In this document: positions 48,648-60,479 of the stretch, piece after piece
Numbering within the stretch: the first letter of the stretch is position 1
Layout of the letters: each line of letters opens with the position of its first letter
Source: Argentina anserina
Lineage: Eukaryota; Streptophyta; Magnoliopsida; Rosales; Rosaceae
Assembly: GCF_933775445.1 (NCBI RefSeq)
Contig: NC_065877.1
Span: forward strand, 4,774,001 to 4,838,000
Length of the DNA: 64,000 nt
Direction of reading: 5' to 3'
Notes under the pieces: generated by a model
What the model was told of the DNA's origin: nothing
The model's input: only the letters and a program-made list of their open reading frames with translations
Databases searched by the model: none
Made by a program: the position numbers and the translations under genes

Positions 48648-49371
48648 CTACAAATACGGAATCGATTACATTCAAATATAACAATAATTAGAAGGGGTGA
48701 CGTATATGGTCACATGAAAAATCGATGCAAACGGGGATACTCACGATCGCACCCAAAATAGTAGTGCATTCAGGCGAGCACATGAAATCGATTAACTTCC
48801 CTTTCAAACAATTGTGACTCCCACATGACCGTCACACGAAAAACATCGACTAAAGAGAAGAGGGGAGAGTTCCCTTGTTTGGCCTCATACACGGTATAAG
48901 AACGGCGGGAGATTGAAGTAAGGCGAATATTGCCTGATATAATATATCTATATGTTCAAAAGCGGGAACGTTAATTAAAATTACCTTTGAAGGTGTGGAG
49001 AAAGCGAGAGTAGTTTCTCTTAAGCGAAGATGTTGCTTGTTAAGTTTGCGTTGCTTGCGTGAATATACCGGAGGAGCAATTTTTGAATGTTTTGATGCGG
49101 GGTCTTGCGGGGTAAAAGTTGATTTTACGGGGCGAATGCGTAGGAGGCCCTGCGGGGGGTCTGCAGGGGCTGTAGGGTCAGCTGGGACTGCAGGGGGCTG
49201 CGGGCAGGGACTGTAGGGGATGCTGGAGATGCGGGGCCGTGCAAGGTAGTCGTCGATGAGGAGCGTCGAATGAAAAGGGAGGATGGAGACAAGGGCGGCC
49301 GGCGGGAAGAAAAAATAGGGTTTTTTAGGGCTCTAAAAGTGCAGGGTTTTAAGGCAAAATGCGTGATAACG

Positions 49372-49555
49372 TGGTGCATGATGAATACATGTGTCTTTAT
49401 TGAATGATATGAGGGCATATATATAAACATTACATAACTATAATCTCATAGCATTCGGAGTCCTAAGTTATTACAGAGATGCAAAGCTATCTCTAACAGG
49501 AAACCTAATATGGCTAAGACACACATAATGGTATAATAATAATTCTCCCATAACA
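49372..49555 (-). repeat. 5' LTR of the minus-strand Copia element
   Basis: 184 bp, ends TG..CA on the minus strand. It lies 249 bp upstream of the expansin start codon. Inward is a roughly 720-bp leader before gag with a CTGCAGGGGGCTG-rich stretch near 49140-49220. Confidence 0.82.
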
Positions 49556-49682
49556 ATTCGTGAGTTAAATGATATTCAATCTAGTCATTTACTATGGCAG
49601 TTAGGCCAGCTCAAACGTGACAACCGCAAAGGCCCGAAACAACTAATTTCATTTCAATGCTCCTTCACATCTCTATTTTCCT

Positions 49683-49690
49683 TATATAAT
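49683..49690 (+). promoter_or_regulatory. TATA box of the expansin gene
   Basis: TATATAAT, about 115 bp upstream of the expansin ATG and 128 bp beyond the Copia LTR. Confidence 0.6.
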
Positions 49691-49705
49691 TGGCATTTCT
49701 TCGAT

Positions 49706-49742
49706 CCACACCCACACCCACACCCACACTCACACTCACACT
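49706..49742 (+). repeat. CCACAC/TCACAC hexamer microsatellite in the expansin leader
   Basis: About six tandem hexamers, first CCACAC then TCACAC, between the TATA box and the start codon, so probably transcribed in the 5' UTR. Confidence 0.85.
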
Positions 49743-49804
49743 TACTTCTCACGCTTTCAGACACTCAAATACATAACTGATAAACTGAATATAGGACCAA
49801 TACA

Positions 49805-50832
49805 ATGGGTAAGAAGCAGATCCTGGAATTGATCTTCTTCATGCTGATCCCCTTGGCTAGCTCTCAGGGAAGTCGTGTACGATATGGCGAATGGCAAACT
49901 GCACATGCAACATTCTACGGGGGAAGTGATGCTACTGGGACTATGGGTAAGCTACAAACTACTCAACTCGATCTCTATGTACTTCCATACGTAAAGATTA
50001 CTGAGATGGTCTGATGGAAGTTGATGTAAAAATAATGCAGGAGGTGCATGCGGTTATGGAAACTTATACAGCCAAGGGTATGGGACTCGCACCGCAGCTC
50101 TAAGCACTGCTCTCTTCAACAGTGGTTTGAGTTGCGGTGCATGTTACCAGTTGCGTTGCAATGACGACCCAAAATGGTGCCTCCATGGTGACATCATTAT
50201 CACTGCTACTAATCTCTGCCCACCTAATCTGGCTTTGTCCAACGACAATGGGGGGTGGTGCAATCCTCCTCTCGAACACTTCGATTTGGCTCAGCCTGCT
50301 TTCTTGCAGATAGCTGAGTATCGTGCTGGGATCGTTCCTGTACTCTTCCGCAGGTAATTGTATTTTCCTTTTCATCAAAATTTAGAAGCACATTCCTCAT
50401 AGAAGAAGAAACTGTAACGCATTGAGTGTAAGGTTTACACTCAACAGTGAATCTAGGTTTACTTGCAGGGTGATAACGTTGTTGCATGGTTAAAACACAT
50501 CGAGTTACTTTGTGTTTGTTTTCGACAGGGTTCCATGTGTGAAGAAAGGAGGCATAAGGTTCACTATCAATGGCCACTCATACTTCAACTTAGTGTTGAT
50601 AACAAACGTCGCAGGTGCAGGTGATGTTCAAACAGTGTCCATCAAGGGATCTAGGACAGGGTGGCAACCAATGTCAAGAAACTGGGGACAGAATTGGCAG
50701 AGCAATTCCTACCTCAATGGCCAAACCCTCTCCTTCAAAATCACAACCAGCGATGGAGCCACACTCACCCACAATAATGTCGTTCCTGCTGGTTGGCAAT
50801 TTGGACAGACCTTTGAAGGTGGTCAGTTCTAG
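49805..50832 (+). CDS. Alpha-expansin, 3 exons
   Basis: CDS is join(49805..49946,50041..50353,50529..50832), 252 aa. Splice sites ATGG|GTAAGC, AATGCAG, CGCAG|GTAATT and TTCGACAG keep frame. A signal peptide of about 20 residues ends LASSQG. Domain 1 (GH45-like fold): [26 protein letters not shown], the cysteine pattern [18 protein letters not shown], and the HFD motif ([19 protein letters not shown]). Domain 2 (pollen-allergen fold, wall binding): [35 protein letters not shown], ending [10 protein letters not shown]. Alpha-expansins loosen cellulose-hemicellulose contacts in acid growth without hydrolysis. Length and motifs are normal. Its upstream region is cut short by the Copia LTR ending at 49555. 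Confidence 0.96.
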
Positions 50833-50889
50833 ATTAATCCGGAGAGCAATGATTTATGTATATTTACACATCTCTTTTCATAAGTTATG

Positions 50890-50895
50890 AATAAA
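50890..50895 (+). terminator. Poly(A) signal of the expansin gene
   Basis: AATAAA, 58 bp after the stop codon. Confidence 0.5.
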
Positions 50896-51967
50896 CTGTT
50901 TTGCATCATTGATTTTGTAAGATGAAGTTATAAATGTTACATCAATGAGATAAATGCAAGTGAAGTACATCCCAACGAACTAACTGACTAGCTAAGTAAC
51001 TGAAATATAACATAACCGAGTTAAATCATCACAAGCTGGCATCAGACAAACCTAAGCTCCTTAATAATTTAAAAGACCTATTAACGATTCAGAGTCAGCA
51101 AGCATAAACTCATGACAAGAAATTAAGCCAATCAACCTAATATTTTCACCTGTCCTAGTGAACGAATGATAGTTTATTTTATTTGGCTGAGAAAAATAAG
51201 AAAACTATGTCCTAAATCATATCCCATATCTGATGTTGATAGAACTGAGAGATGGTCGTCATTTTATATTTTTACCTATTCCAATCTAAATGGAAACATC
51301 AAAATAGGTATGGGAAAAAAAATGTCCTTTTAACGGCTGAGTTGCTTCAAGCACTACTGGCAATCCGACTACGTGTTTAGCAGCTAACTACGTTGATTTT
51401 GTTCTAACATCTCTGTTCATCCTCTGTTTTTCTCTGTTTTGTTCCATTAAAGTACATGGAGTTTCTTTGTATAATTGTAAAAGTTGAAGGAGTATAATAA
51501 GCAGTAATTTAGTGAAACTTGAGTGGTGTCGTGAAATACTGAAACTTCCAGTAAAGCATCCCCGATATTGATTCAATGATTATGTTCTAAGGTATCTGGT
51601 CTTCTCTGTTTTCCTCTATTTTCATTTGCAATCAGCTGTTTTCCTCTGTTTTTTTTTTTCAATCCTTTATTTTGATTTTTATTTGCTTAATAAAACTTTA
51701 TTTTCTAATTTGCACTTCAGTGATTTCAAGACAACTAAAAGTTCACTATCTATGCGTTTATTCTTCCAAGCATCACGTATAATATTGACATGGCATGTTC
51801 TAATATTCAGGGAACTAAGATATGACAAGAACACAACACAACACAATGTAGCAACATTACATTTCCAGGTCCGCTATAGTAGTAACAGGACTTGGCAACA
51901 AAAAAGAATATAAGAACCATACGCCAATTTTATAAGGCCATCACAAGAGGTTAATAATTTGAAAGTT
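50896..51967. other. Intergenic, no recognised gene
   Basis: About 1 kb between the expansin 3' end and the receptor kinase 3' end. CTCTGTTTT motifs recur between 51418 and 51655; otherwise nothing. Confidence 0.45.
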
Positions 51968-54900
51968 CTAGCCGAGAAGATTGCACCTAATGAATTGCAG
52001 TTCAGATAATACATCTCTGACATCTTTTTCTGTTTGTGAGGGATTCAGCAGAACAAGCAAGTCCTATTCCAAGTATCAAAGTCAGGCACTCTTCAATTTT
52101 CTGTGCTCTAATTCTCAGTTGATTGCGTTTGTGAGATTCAGCAACATTGGCGGTCCCTTCTTGAAGAACTAGTGATTCTGAAATCTCTAAAACACGTTCT
52201 GGGAGAGCTATCTTCACATAATCATGGAGATTCAAGCCATTACTAAACATGTGATCAGTGGGCCTCTTCTCAGTAAACATTTCTAACAAGAGAATGCCAA
52301 AGCTGTAAACATCCCCCTTTGTAGATACCTCACTTCCCATACCATACTCTACAGTTTAAACAATATCACAAGTATTAATTTATCAATACAATTTTGCATA
52401 AATGATAAATCAATAGCTCCAAGTTTTAAAAATATGGTAGAGTTAAACTAGGAAAAAAAAATTCTATGCCATATGAGAAAATTTACCTGGTGCAGCATAA
52501 CCAACCGACCCTCTAATTCCAATGGAACTTGATTGATTTCCAGAAACAGTTGTACTTGGTTCTGAAAGAAAAGTCGGAAACATGTCCAATTAGGTCACTA
52601 TCTAAAAGAACATTACTTAGTTTCAGATCACAATGAACGAACGTAGTTTCATAATGGTTGTGAAGATAATCCAATGCACTAGCGACATCAATAGCAATAC
52701 CTAGCCTCTGAACAATGCTTAAACTTTTTGGCGCTTCTATCACCTCTTCAGTTCTGGTAGGTGGATGCAACCATTCTTCCAAGCTCCCATTGTCCATGAA
52801 CTCGTAAACAAGAGCCTTAAAGTCATTGCCGTTGAAATCAATACTTGAACATGCAGTTAAGATCTTAACAAGATTCCTATGCCTTATATTTCTTAAAGCC
52901 TCACATTCGGCCATGAAACTCTTTGATGCTCCCCGGTGTAACATGTTAAGCACCTTCACAGCGACGAGAACTCTATCATCAGCAAGAATTCCTTTGTACA
53001 CAGTTCCAAATGCGCCCACACCAATCAAATTTTCTGATGAAAAACCATTAGTAGCTTTCAGGAGTGTAGCATATGAAACCTTCAAAACAGAGCTCCCCAA
53101 ACTGTTTATTGTAGTTTCTTTCTTCTCCTTACGCAGAAAGAAAATATACAGCAGCACAGCCAGTCCTAAAAGAGTGAACCCAGAAACTAAAGAGATCATT
53201 AGTTTCATTTTACGAGACAACCCTCCTCCATTAGATTTGCACACTGGAAGTTTAAGATTAGTAATACCACCACAGAGCTCAGAGTTTCCAGCCACTGAAA
53301 TTGCCGTTGCATTCTTGAAAACGCCACCAGTTGGTACTGCTCCCGAAAGATGATTGAAGGATAGATTAAGATTCTCCAAGTATAAAAAACCTTCAAAGAA
53401 CAGTGGTATACCTCCTGAGAAATTGTTTAGAGAAAAGTCTAAATCTCGAATCCCTCTCAATTTCTCCATAAACGAAGGGATGAGCCCGTTGAAGTAGTTT
53501 CCTTGCAAATGTAGGACTTCTAAGCTCTGACAACTACCGAGGCTACTAGGAAGTTCTCCTGATAACATATTGTTGGAAATGTCTAGTTGACCTAGCGCCT
53601 GCAAATTTCCAATCTCAACAGGAAGTGGACCGGTAAAAAGGTTTGTTGATAAGTTTAGAGAAATTGATAAAGACTGTAGACCAATAAGTAATTGTTGAGG
53701 TATTCTGCCCTCCAGTTTATTCTGAGAAAGATCCAACTTTATCAACATGTGACATTCTTCAAGCCTAGCAGGGATGCTGCCATTGAGATTATTTCCATTC
53801 AAGTAAAGAACATTTAACATTGTTATATTACCAAATGAAGATGGAATACCCCCCGAAAACTTGTTCCCACTAAGAGTAATTGCCCCAAGCCTTGAAACTT
53901 TCCCAAGATCTGAAGGAATGTTACCTCTGAAGTTGTTTCCCTCCATAGCCAGTGCTAGCAAGTTCACAAGATTTCCTAACCCAGTTGGGACTCTTCCGTG
54001 TAGATAGTTTCCTCCCATTGCAAGGCTCTCGAGGGTGGTTGAGAGATTAAATGTTGATGTGGGAAAGGTGCCTCCAAAATTGTTGTCGGCAAACTCCAAG
54101 AATATAAGCTTTGTGGCATTGATCAAGTCTGAGACAAAACTCAAGTCACCATTTGTACTGCTTCCAAGGTTATTACCACTGACTCTGAATTTTACAAGGT
54201 TATGAAGATTTCGTATATTATGTACGTGACCAGTGTGGTTGTTAAAACCACATTGAAATATCACAAGATGTGTTGCATTGGATAGTGACGAAGGGATGGA
54301 TCCAGTAAAATGATTCCCGGCACTGGAAAACCATCGAAGGTTGGGAAAAGCATTGCCTAAGTTTGAGGGAAGGCTTCCTTGAATTCGGTTCAATGTTACC
54401 TCGAATTCAACTATCCCAGAGAGGTTATAGATGCAGGAAGGGATGATACCAGACAAGTTATTTATGCCCAAATCTAAATATATCAGTTTTTTCAAATGGC
54501 ATAGAGAACTAGGGATGTTTCCTTCTATATTATTCGAAGTTATTCCAAGTGTGTCGATAGAAGAAAGGTTGCCCAAAAGAGGAGGGATCACTCCGATTAG
54601 ATTGTTAAAATCCAAAACCAAAAAGTGAAGGCTTGACAAAGAACTGAGCTGGAGAGGAATATTATCCACTAGTTTGTTTTTACCAAGATCGAGAGAGTTA
54701 AGTTGGAAGCAATTGGAGATGTTGGGAGGAATGGTGCCGGTAAGTGTGTTGTTGTTTAGATACAATACCTGCAATCTATGCAAACGCCCGATTTGAGGAG
54801 GGATTTGATGAGTAAAGCTATTGTTCTCAAGATCAAGTACTCTTAAGAAGCTTAGATTTCCTACATATGGTGATATCGATCCAACCAACTGTAGAGAGCC

Positions 54901-55018
54901 AAGCTCAATCTTCGTCACCCTCTGGTGATGTCTTCGACTGCAGGTGATGCCGTGCCACTGGCAGAAGTGAAGTGTTTCATTCCATGAGCTTGTGACCCTG
55001 TTCGGATCATGTTGTATT

Positions 55019-55181
55019 TGTTAGCATGAGTCAACAAACAACAAACAGATCTCACCAACCAAATCTATAGCCGTACTAATTGACAAATCTATATTTGGTT
55101 TCATACTTGATAAATAGTAGTTTAGATTTCTATAAATACCTTGTAATTGTTCATATCAATTAAGCAAGAATATATACCTTT
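55019..55181 (+). repeat. 5' LTR (163 bp recognisable)
   Basis: TGTTAGCATGAG to ATATACCTTT, with TATAAATACC near 55130. It lacks about 110 bp present at the end of the 3' LTR side. Confidence 0.88.
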
Positions 55182-55186
55182 CTTCT

Positions 55187-55198
55187 TGGTATCAGAGC
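55187..55198 (+). other. Primer binding site, initiator tRNA-Met
   Basis: TGGTATCAGAGC, a perfect match to the standard plant site, five bases after the recognisable 5' LTR. Confidence 0.93.
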
Positions 55199-55855
55199 CT
55201 CCGTGCTCTGTTTTTTCTGGGCATTTTTTCCCGTTTTTTTTTCCGGCAGGCTACTGCCTTCGTGCTCGCCGCTGCCTCCTCCCCTCCGGCGCTCCCTCAC
55301 CGCTGTCCCCCAGCGCTCCCCGACGTCGCCCTTCACCTGAGCCAAGCCCAACGTCGCCGACACTCCTCCAGCGCTCCCGCTGATTCCCCTCGGCCGAACG
55401 CCGTCCGCTCCGCACTCAAGCCGACGTCGTCCTCTCGTCGCCGCTGTTGCTGTCTCCGCGCCCCCCGCTCCGACGTCGCTCGCCGCTCCTCAGTCGCCGC
55501 TCTTCACCGGACGTCGTTCTCTTCCAATCGCAGAAAGTCTCCCAAAATCAACCCTAAATCGACATAAATCGACATCTCCCGACCCGGTTCAATTAAAGCC
55601 CGGCCCAGCCCAGAAACTGTGTGGTCCGGCCCACTCGATCCGACCCGGATTTATCCCGGGTTCGACCCGACCCGGATACGACCCGACCCGGCTTCAAATC
55701 CGACCCGCACAAGATCCGACCCGGCCCAGAATTCATATCTCTTTAATGTCAGTGTAGGTGCACTGACAGTGAACGTGCACCGAAGACAGGTTCTTATCAG
55801 TTTTTTGGTGTTTCCGCTGCATAATTCCTGATTCTGTTTTTTCATTTCCTTTTCA
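55199..55855 (+). other. Copia leader, GC-rich with CGACCCG repeats
   Basis: Untranslated leader. At 55262-55520 it is rich in C and CG dinucleotides. At 55575-55730 it contains many copies of GACCCG/GATCCGACCCGG. Frames through it are proline/arginine-rich and have no motif, so they are not called as coding. Confidence 0.6.
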
Positions 55856-57106
55856 ATGGGTTCTGGAGACGAAGCTGATGTTCCAAAATTTGAAGTATCT
55901 GTCAAGAGTTCTGACAGTGGGTCCTTTGGGGGTACTAAACTCAATGGAACCAATTTCCGTAAATGGAAGCGACTTATGGCGGCTCATCTTCGCGGCATGC
56001 ACAAGATGGGGCATGTAACCGGAGTCACTCAGGCTCCTAGTAAAGATGATATTATTGCCTACACTAAATGGGACGAAGATGATGGCCTTGTGATGTCCGT
56101 CTTGTGAAAAGCTATGAATGACGAAATAATTGATCTGGTGGAGGCATGTGACACTGCACAGGTAATATGGCTGACACTTGAAGGCTTATACACTAATGAT
56201 TCTGATTTCATACAGGTTCATGAGTTAATGTGCACCGCTTTGGCGATGCAACAAGATGGGCAACCGGTGGCGCAATATTTCACCAAACTAAGAAATATTT
56301 GGGCAGAGATTGATGTGAAACGTCCTTGCATGATCAAACATCAGGAGGATATTGTTTGGTACCAACGTGAGAAGGAGCTTGAGCGAGTTCACCATTTTCT
56401 AAAAGGTCTTGATACTAAACATAACAGTGCGAAAGGGGAATTACTCCGCCAGACCGAACCCCCTAGCTTAATTACAGCTTTCACCTATATCCGTAAGGAT
56501 GAATCTCACCAGGAAAGTCTTCATCAGACACAAGTTGAAGTTTCCAGCCTTACTATTCATGCTAGATCTTCAGCACCACCCCTTCAGCAGGCCACTTCAT
56601 CTCCACTTCATCACCGAGGACCACCACTAGGTTTCGGGAATCAGCCCCGCCCTCCTTGTTCTTATTGCCATGATACAAACCATGCTCGTGCAACCTGTTG
56701 GAAGTTGTATCCACACCTTAGGCCCCAAAGGCCTATTTATCGTCCTAAGGCAAAAGCAGCTATTCAACTGGTCCAGGAACCAGATATTTATGGTGTGGTT
56801 GGACATGATCATCATACAGCAGGAGGAGCAACACCCATAGCATCAATAGCTGGTCGTGGTAAGATTGGTATGGCTTTACATATTTCTCACTTTGATGGTT
56901 TTGATACATGGATTATTGATTCTGGTGCGTCTGATCATATGACTTATGACAAATCTTATTTTACTATATTATCTCCTCCACCAGTACCATATGTTACTAA
57001 TGCTAATGGTGAGGCCTTCCCCGTATTAGGGAAAGGATCAGTTCGTATTACTCCCACAATAGAGCTCACAATGTCTTATATGTACCTGCTTTATCTCATC
57101 ATTTGA
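55856..57106 (+). pseudogene. Copia gag and protease, disrupted
   Basis: Gag begins MGSGDEADVPKFEVSVKSSD with LNGTNFRKWKRLMAAHLRG. It stops at TGA 56105-56107 and continues in the same frame from 56114 (IDLVEACDTAQVIWLTLEGL, MQQDGQPVAQYFTKLRNIW). A single zinc knuckle (CSYCHDTNHARATCWKLYP) and the protease motif WIIDSGASDHMT follow. The frame then shifts near 57090-57106. Confidence 0.92.
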
Positions 57107-58241
57107 TATCTGTCCCACAAATGAACATTGAAGCTAAGTGCTCTGTGACATTTTTTCTCATGTATGTGATATTTCAGGATCTTCTCACCGGGGAGGTAAT
57201 TGGTCGGGGGTATCTACGGGGCAGATTGTTTCATCTGGATCAGACATATGCGGGGAAAAAACCAGGGGCACAGTCCCGGATCGCTTTGCTCTCCACTTCT
57301 GATAAGTTAAGTGAAGTTTGGTTATGGCATCGTCGCTTGGGGCATCCTTCATTTAGTGTTATGAAAAAATCCATGCCTACTTTGTTTATTGGTGTGGATG
57401 AGTCAGTTTTTCGTTGTGAAACAGGTGTTTTGGGCAAAAGTCATCGGTCTACTTATTCCCCTAGTACTTCTAATAAAAGTATTCTTCCTTTTGAATTAAT
57501 TCATTCTGATGTTTGGGGACCCTCCAAAGAATCTACTGTGTCGGGAATGCGGTATTATGTGTCATTTATTGATGATTGCACACGTCTTTCATGGATTATT
57601 CTTCTAAAAACCAAAAAGGAGGTTTTTCCAGCTTTTCAAGCCTTTTATACCACTGTCCAAACACAATATAATGCCACAATTAAAATTCTTCGTTCTGATA
57701 ATGGGGGGAATATGTGAATCGTGTCTTTCAGGAGTTTTTTAACACACACGGAATTGTTCATCAAACAACGTGTCCTTACACACCTGAGCAGAATGGAGTT
57801 TCCGAAAGGAAAAATTGTCATTTACTTGATATGGCTCGGTGTATTCTCTTTAGTGCCCATATGCCTAAATACCTTTGGGGTGATGCTGTCATAACTTCTG
57901 CTCACCTCATTAATCGTCTTCCATCTCGTGTCCTTGAAGGCAGAGTTCCATATGAGGTGCTTGCTTCCCATGTTTCCTTACCCTCTTTTCATAATCTTCC
58001 AGCCCGTGTTTTCGGTTGTGTTGCTTTTGTCCATCTTCCAAAACATCAGAGGTCTAAGTTGGATGCCCGAGCGGTTAAATGTGTGTTCGTTGGATACGGA
58101 GGACATCAGAAAGGGTACAGGTGCTTTCATCCACCTACCAGACAGTATTATGTCACTATGGATGTTTCTTTCTTTGAGGACATGAGTTATTTTACGTCTT
58201 CTGATACTGCTCTTCACGGGGAGATTTCATATTTTGAATAA
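57103..58241 (+). pseudogene. Copia integrase, disrupted
   Basis: The GAG-pre-integrase zinc motif is WLWHRRLGHPSF then CETGVLGKSH, in which the second cysteine of CxxC is not present. The core follows: HSDVWGPSKESTVSG, SFIDDCTRLSWI, LRSDNGG. A frame change at about 57712 interrupts the region after DNGG; the next frame has CPYTPEQNGVSERKN (catalytic Glu), then VFVGYGGHQKGYRC. It ends in TAA at 58239-58241. Confidence 0.92.
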
Positions 58242-58280
58242 CTGTATCATGGAAAGGGGGAGACAAGTCAGCCAGGAGAT

Positions 58281-60199
58281 ATGGTGCCAGGTTCGGTTGG
58301 GATTACTGATGTGTCAGCTACACATGCACCACCAGATGATTCTGGTATAATCACTCCAGAGATTCAGGTACCGGAAGCTGACAACACAACTGCCTCCCCT
58401 ACTGTTATTTATACCCCTGACCAACGTTCCCCTGGTACAGAAGATCACTCATCTGAGGTTAGTAATTCTATTGGGACTAGTACTAGTGAAGCTAATAGTA
58501 GACAATATATCTTGCCAAATAGGTCTACTCGGGGTCAGCCAACAAAAAAATATGAACCTACCCTTCAGGCTAAAGCTAAGTATCATGTGGCAAATTTTAT
58601 GTCTATTAAAAGATTGTCTAAGTCATATGAATCATTTGTGAATCAAATTTCTGCTGTATCAATACCTAACAAAGTGCAAGATACATTAGGAGATCCAAAA
58701 TGGAGGAAAGCGATGGAGGAAGAGATGGAAGCATTACATAAGAACAATACGTGGGAGCTTGTATCTCCACCACATGGCAAGAAGGCAGTGGGATGTCGTT
58801 TGGTGTTTACAATAAAACATAATCCAGATGGGCCAGTGAGCCGGTATAAAGCACGCCTAGTAGCAAAAGGGTTCACCCAAACATATGGCATAGACTATGA
58901 TGAGACTTTTGCACCTGTTGCAAAGATGAACACTATTCGGGTATTGCTCTCTTTTGCTGCTACCTTAAACTGGCCGCTTAGACAATTTGATGTTAAGAAT
59001 GCATTCCTTCTGGAGAACTTACAGAGGAAGTGTATATGGATCTTCCTCCGGGATATGTGGCAGCTTTTCCAGATAACTGTGTATGCAGGTTGAGAAAGTC
59101 TTTGTATGGTCTTAAACAGTCTCTTCGTGCTTGGTTTGGAAGATTTTCACAATTCATGAGGAAAATTGGCTACATACAGAGTAATTCAGACCACACATTA
59201 TTTAACAAACATCAACAAGGGAAGGTAACAGCCCTAATTATATATGTTGATGATATGGTAGTTACTGGTAATGATACTATTGAGGTGGACAGATTACAAA
59301 AACAGCTAGCCATAGAATTCGAGATGAAGGACCTAGGTACACTCAAGTACTTCTTGGGCATTGAGGTAGCTCGGGGAAGTGATGGTATCTATCTGTGTCA
59401 GAAGAAGTACATCCTTGATCTACTAACAGAGACAGGTATGTTGGATTGCACTCCAATTGATACTCCTATTGAGCAAAACCATCGATTAGCAGAGCACCTA
59501 AATCAGGTACCTATTGACAAAACTCGTTATCAAAGGCTAGTTGGACGCCTGATTTATTTGTCACATACCAGACCAGATCTTGCGTATGCAGTAAGTGTAG
59601 TAAGTCAGTTCATGCATAATCCCAGTATGGATCACATGGATGCTGTTGTGAGGATTTTGAGGTATTTGAAGTCAGCTCCAGGAAGAGGAGTAATTTTTTC
59701 TAATCACAACAATACCATTGAGGTTTGTGGTTTCACAGATGCAGACTGGGCTAGAAATATTACAGATCGGAGGTCCACATCAGGGTACTATACTTTTGTT
59801 GGGGGTAATCTTGTTACTTGGAAGAGTAAGAAACAAAAGGTGGTAGCTCGATCTAGTGCTGAAGCAGAATACAGAGGTATGGCTCAGGGAGTATGCGAGT
59901 TGTTACGGCTTAGAAATTTGCTACAAGATTTGGGTGTTAAGCCTAAGAATATTATGCAGTACTGTGACAACAAGACAACTGTTGATATTTCACATAATCA
60001 TGTACAACATGATCGTACAAAGCATGTGGAGGTTGATCGTCACTTTATAAAGGAGAAGCTAGATGCTAAGATCATTAGCTTTCCTTTTGTTCATTCGGAA
60101 GAGCAACTTGCAGATATATTCACAAAAGGAGTATCTAAGAAGGTTTTTTATGACTCACTTAGCAAGTTGGGCATGGTCGATATGTATGCACCAACTTGA
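58281..60199 (+). pseudogene. Copia reverse transcriptase and RNase H, one frameshift
   Basis: The first frame carries [51 protein letters not shown] and [12 protein letters not shown]. The frame changes near 59025. The second frame has [23 protein letters not shown], the active site IIYVDDMVVTGND, DLGTLKYFLGIEV, and RNase H (FTDADWARNITDRRSTSGY, VARSSAEAEYRGMA, KHVEVDRHFIKEKL, LADIFTKG). Apart from the shift, catalytic residues look intact. Confidence 0.93.
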
Positions 60200-60206
60200 G
60201 GGGGAG
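60195..60206 (+). other. Polypurine tract
   Basis: TTGAGGGGGAG immediately before the 3' LTR start TGTTAGCATG. Confidence 0.85.
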
Positions 60207-60479
60207 TGTTAGCATGAGTCAACAAACAACAAACAGATCTCACCAACCAAATCTATAGCCATACTAATTGACAAATCTATATTTGGTTTCATACTTGATA
60301 AATAGTAGTTTAGATTTCTATAAATACCTTGTAATTGTTCATATCAATTAAGCAAGAATATATACCTTTTGAGTATCTTTCTGTACGGCTTTCTGGTGCG
60401 AGTTTCTTTTGAATTTGAGAGTGTTTCCAGTGTGGGCGTGTGTTTCTTTCAAACTGAGTATCTTTCTATCGTTTGTTGT
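60207..60479 (+). repeat. 3' LTR, extended relative to the 5' LTR
   Basis: The first 163 bp match 55019-55181 with one difference. About 110 bp follow (60370-60479, with GAGTATCTTTCT repeated at about 60371 and 60456) before the GTATT duplication. The terminus is not the usual CA. Confidence 0.8.

Larger units (their letters stand above)
40851..49555 (-). mobile_element. Decayed Ty1/copia element (Ale-like) on the minus strand
   Basis: Matching terminal repeats of 183-184 bp lie at 40851-41033 and 49372-49555. Each reads TGTT(C/A)TGGGAG to TGCACCA on the minus strand. Flanking 5-mers ATTCA (40846-40850) and ATTCG (49556-49560) differ by one base. Going inward on the minus strand there is a long leader, gag (48647 to about 47700), a nested solo LTR, and a pol region with recognisable integrase-linker and reverse transcriptase segments but many stops. 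It is inactive. Confidence 0.8.
55019..60479 (+). mobile_element. Ty1/copia retrotransposon inserted in receptor-kinase exon 1
   Basis: It has a 5' LTR, primer site, leader, gag-protease, integrase, reverse transcriptase, RNase H, polypurine tract and 3' LTR, opposite in strand to the host gene. The duplication GTATT lies at 55014-55018 and 60480-60484; deleting the element and one copy restores the host frame (LLAMKAQI followed by QHDPNRV). The shared 163 bp of the LTRs differ at one position (G55074/A60262 region), suggesting a young insertion, yet the coding region has at least five lesions. Confidence 0.95.

Noticed and set aside
52826..53353. 175-codon plus-strand ORF inside the receptor kinase
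   Set aside because: Antisense shadow of the kinase/stalk coding region, with no recognised domain.
55262..55567. Alanine/serine/proline-rich ORF in the Copia leader
   Set aside because: GC-rich leader between the primer site and gag; no motif, and gag has its own start downstream.
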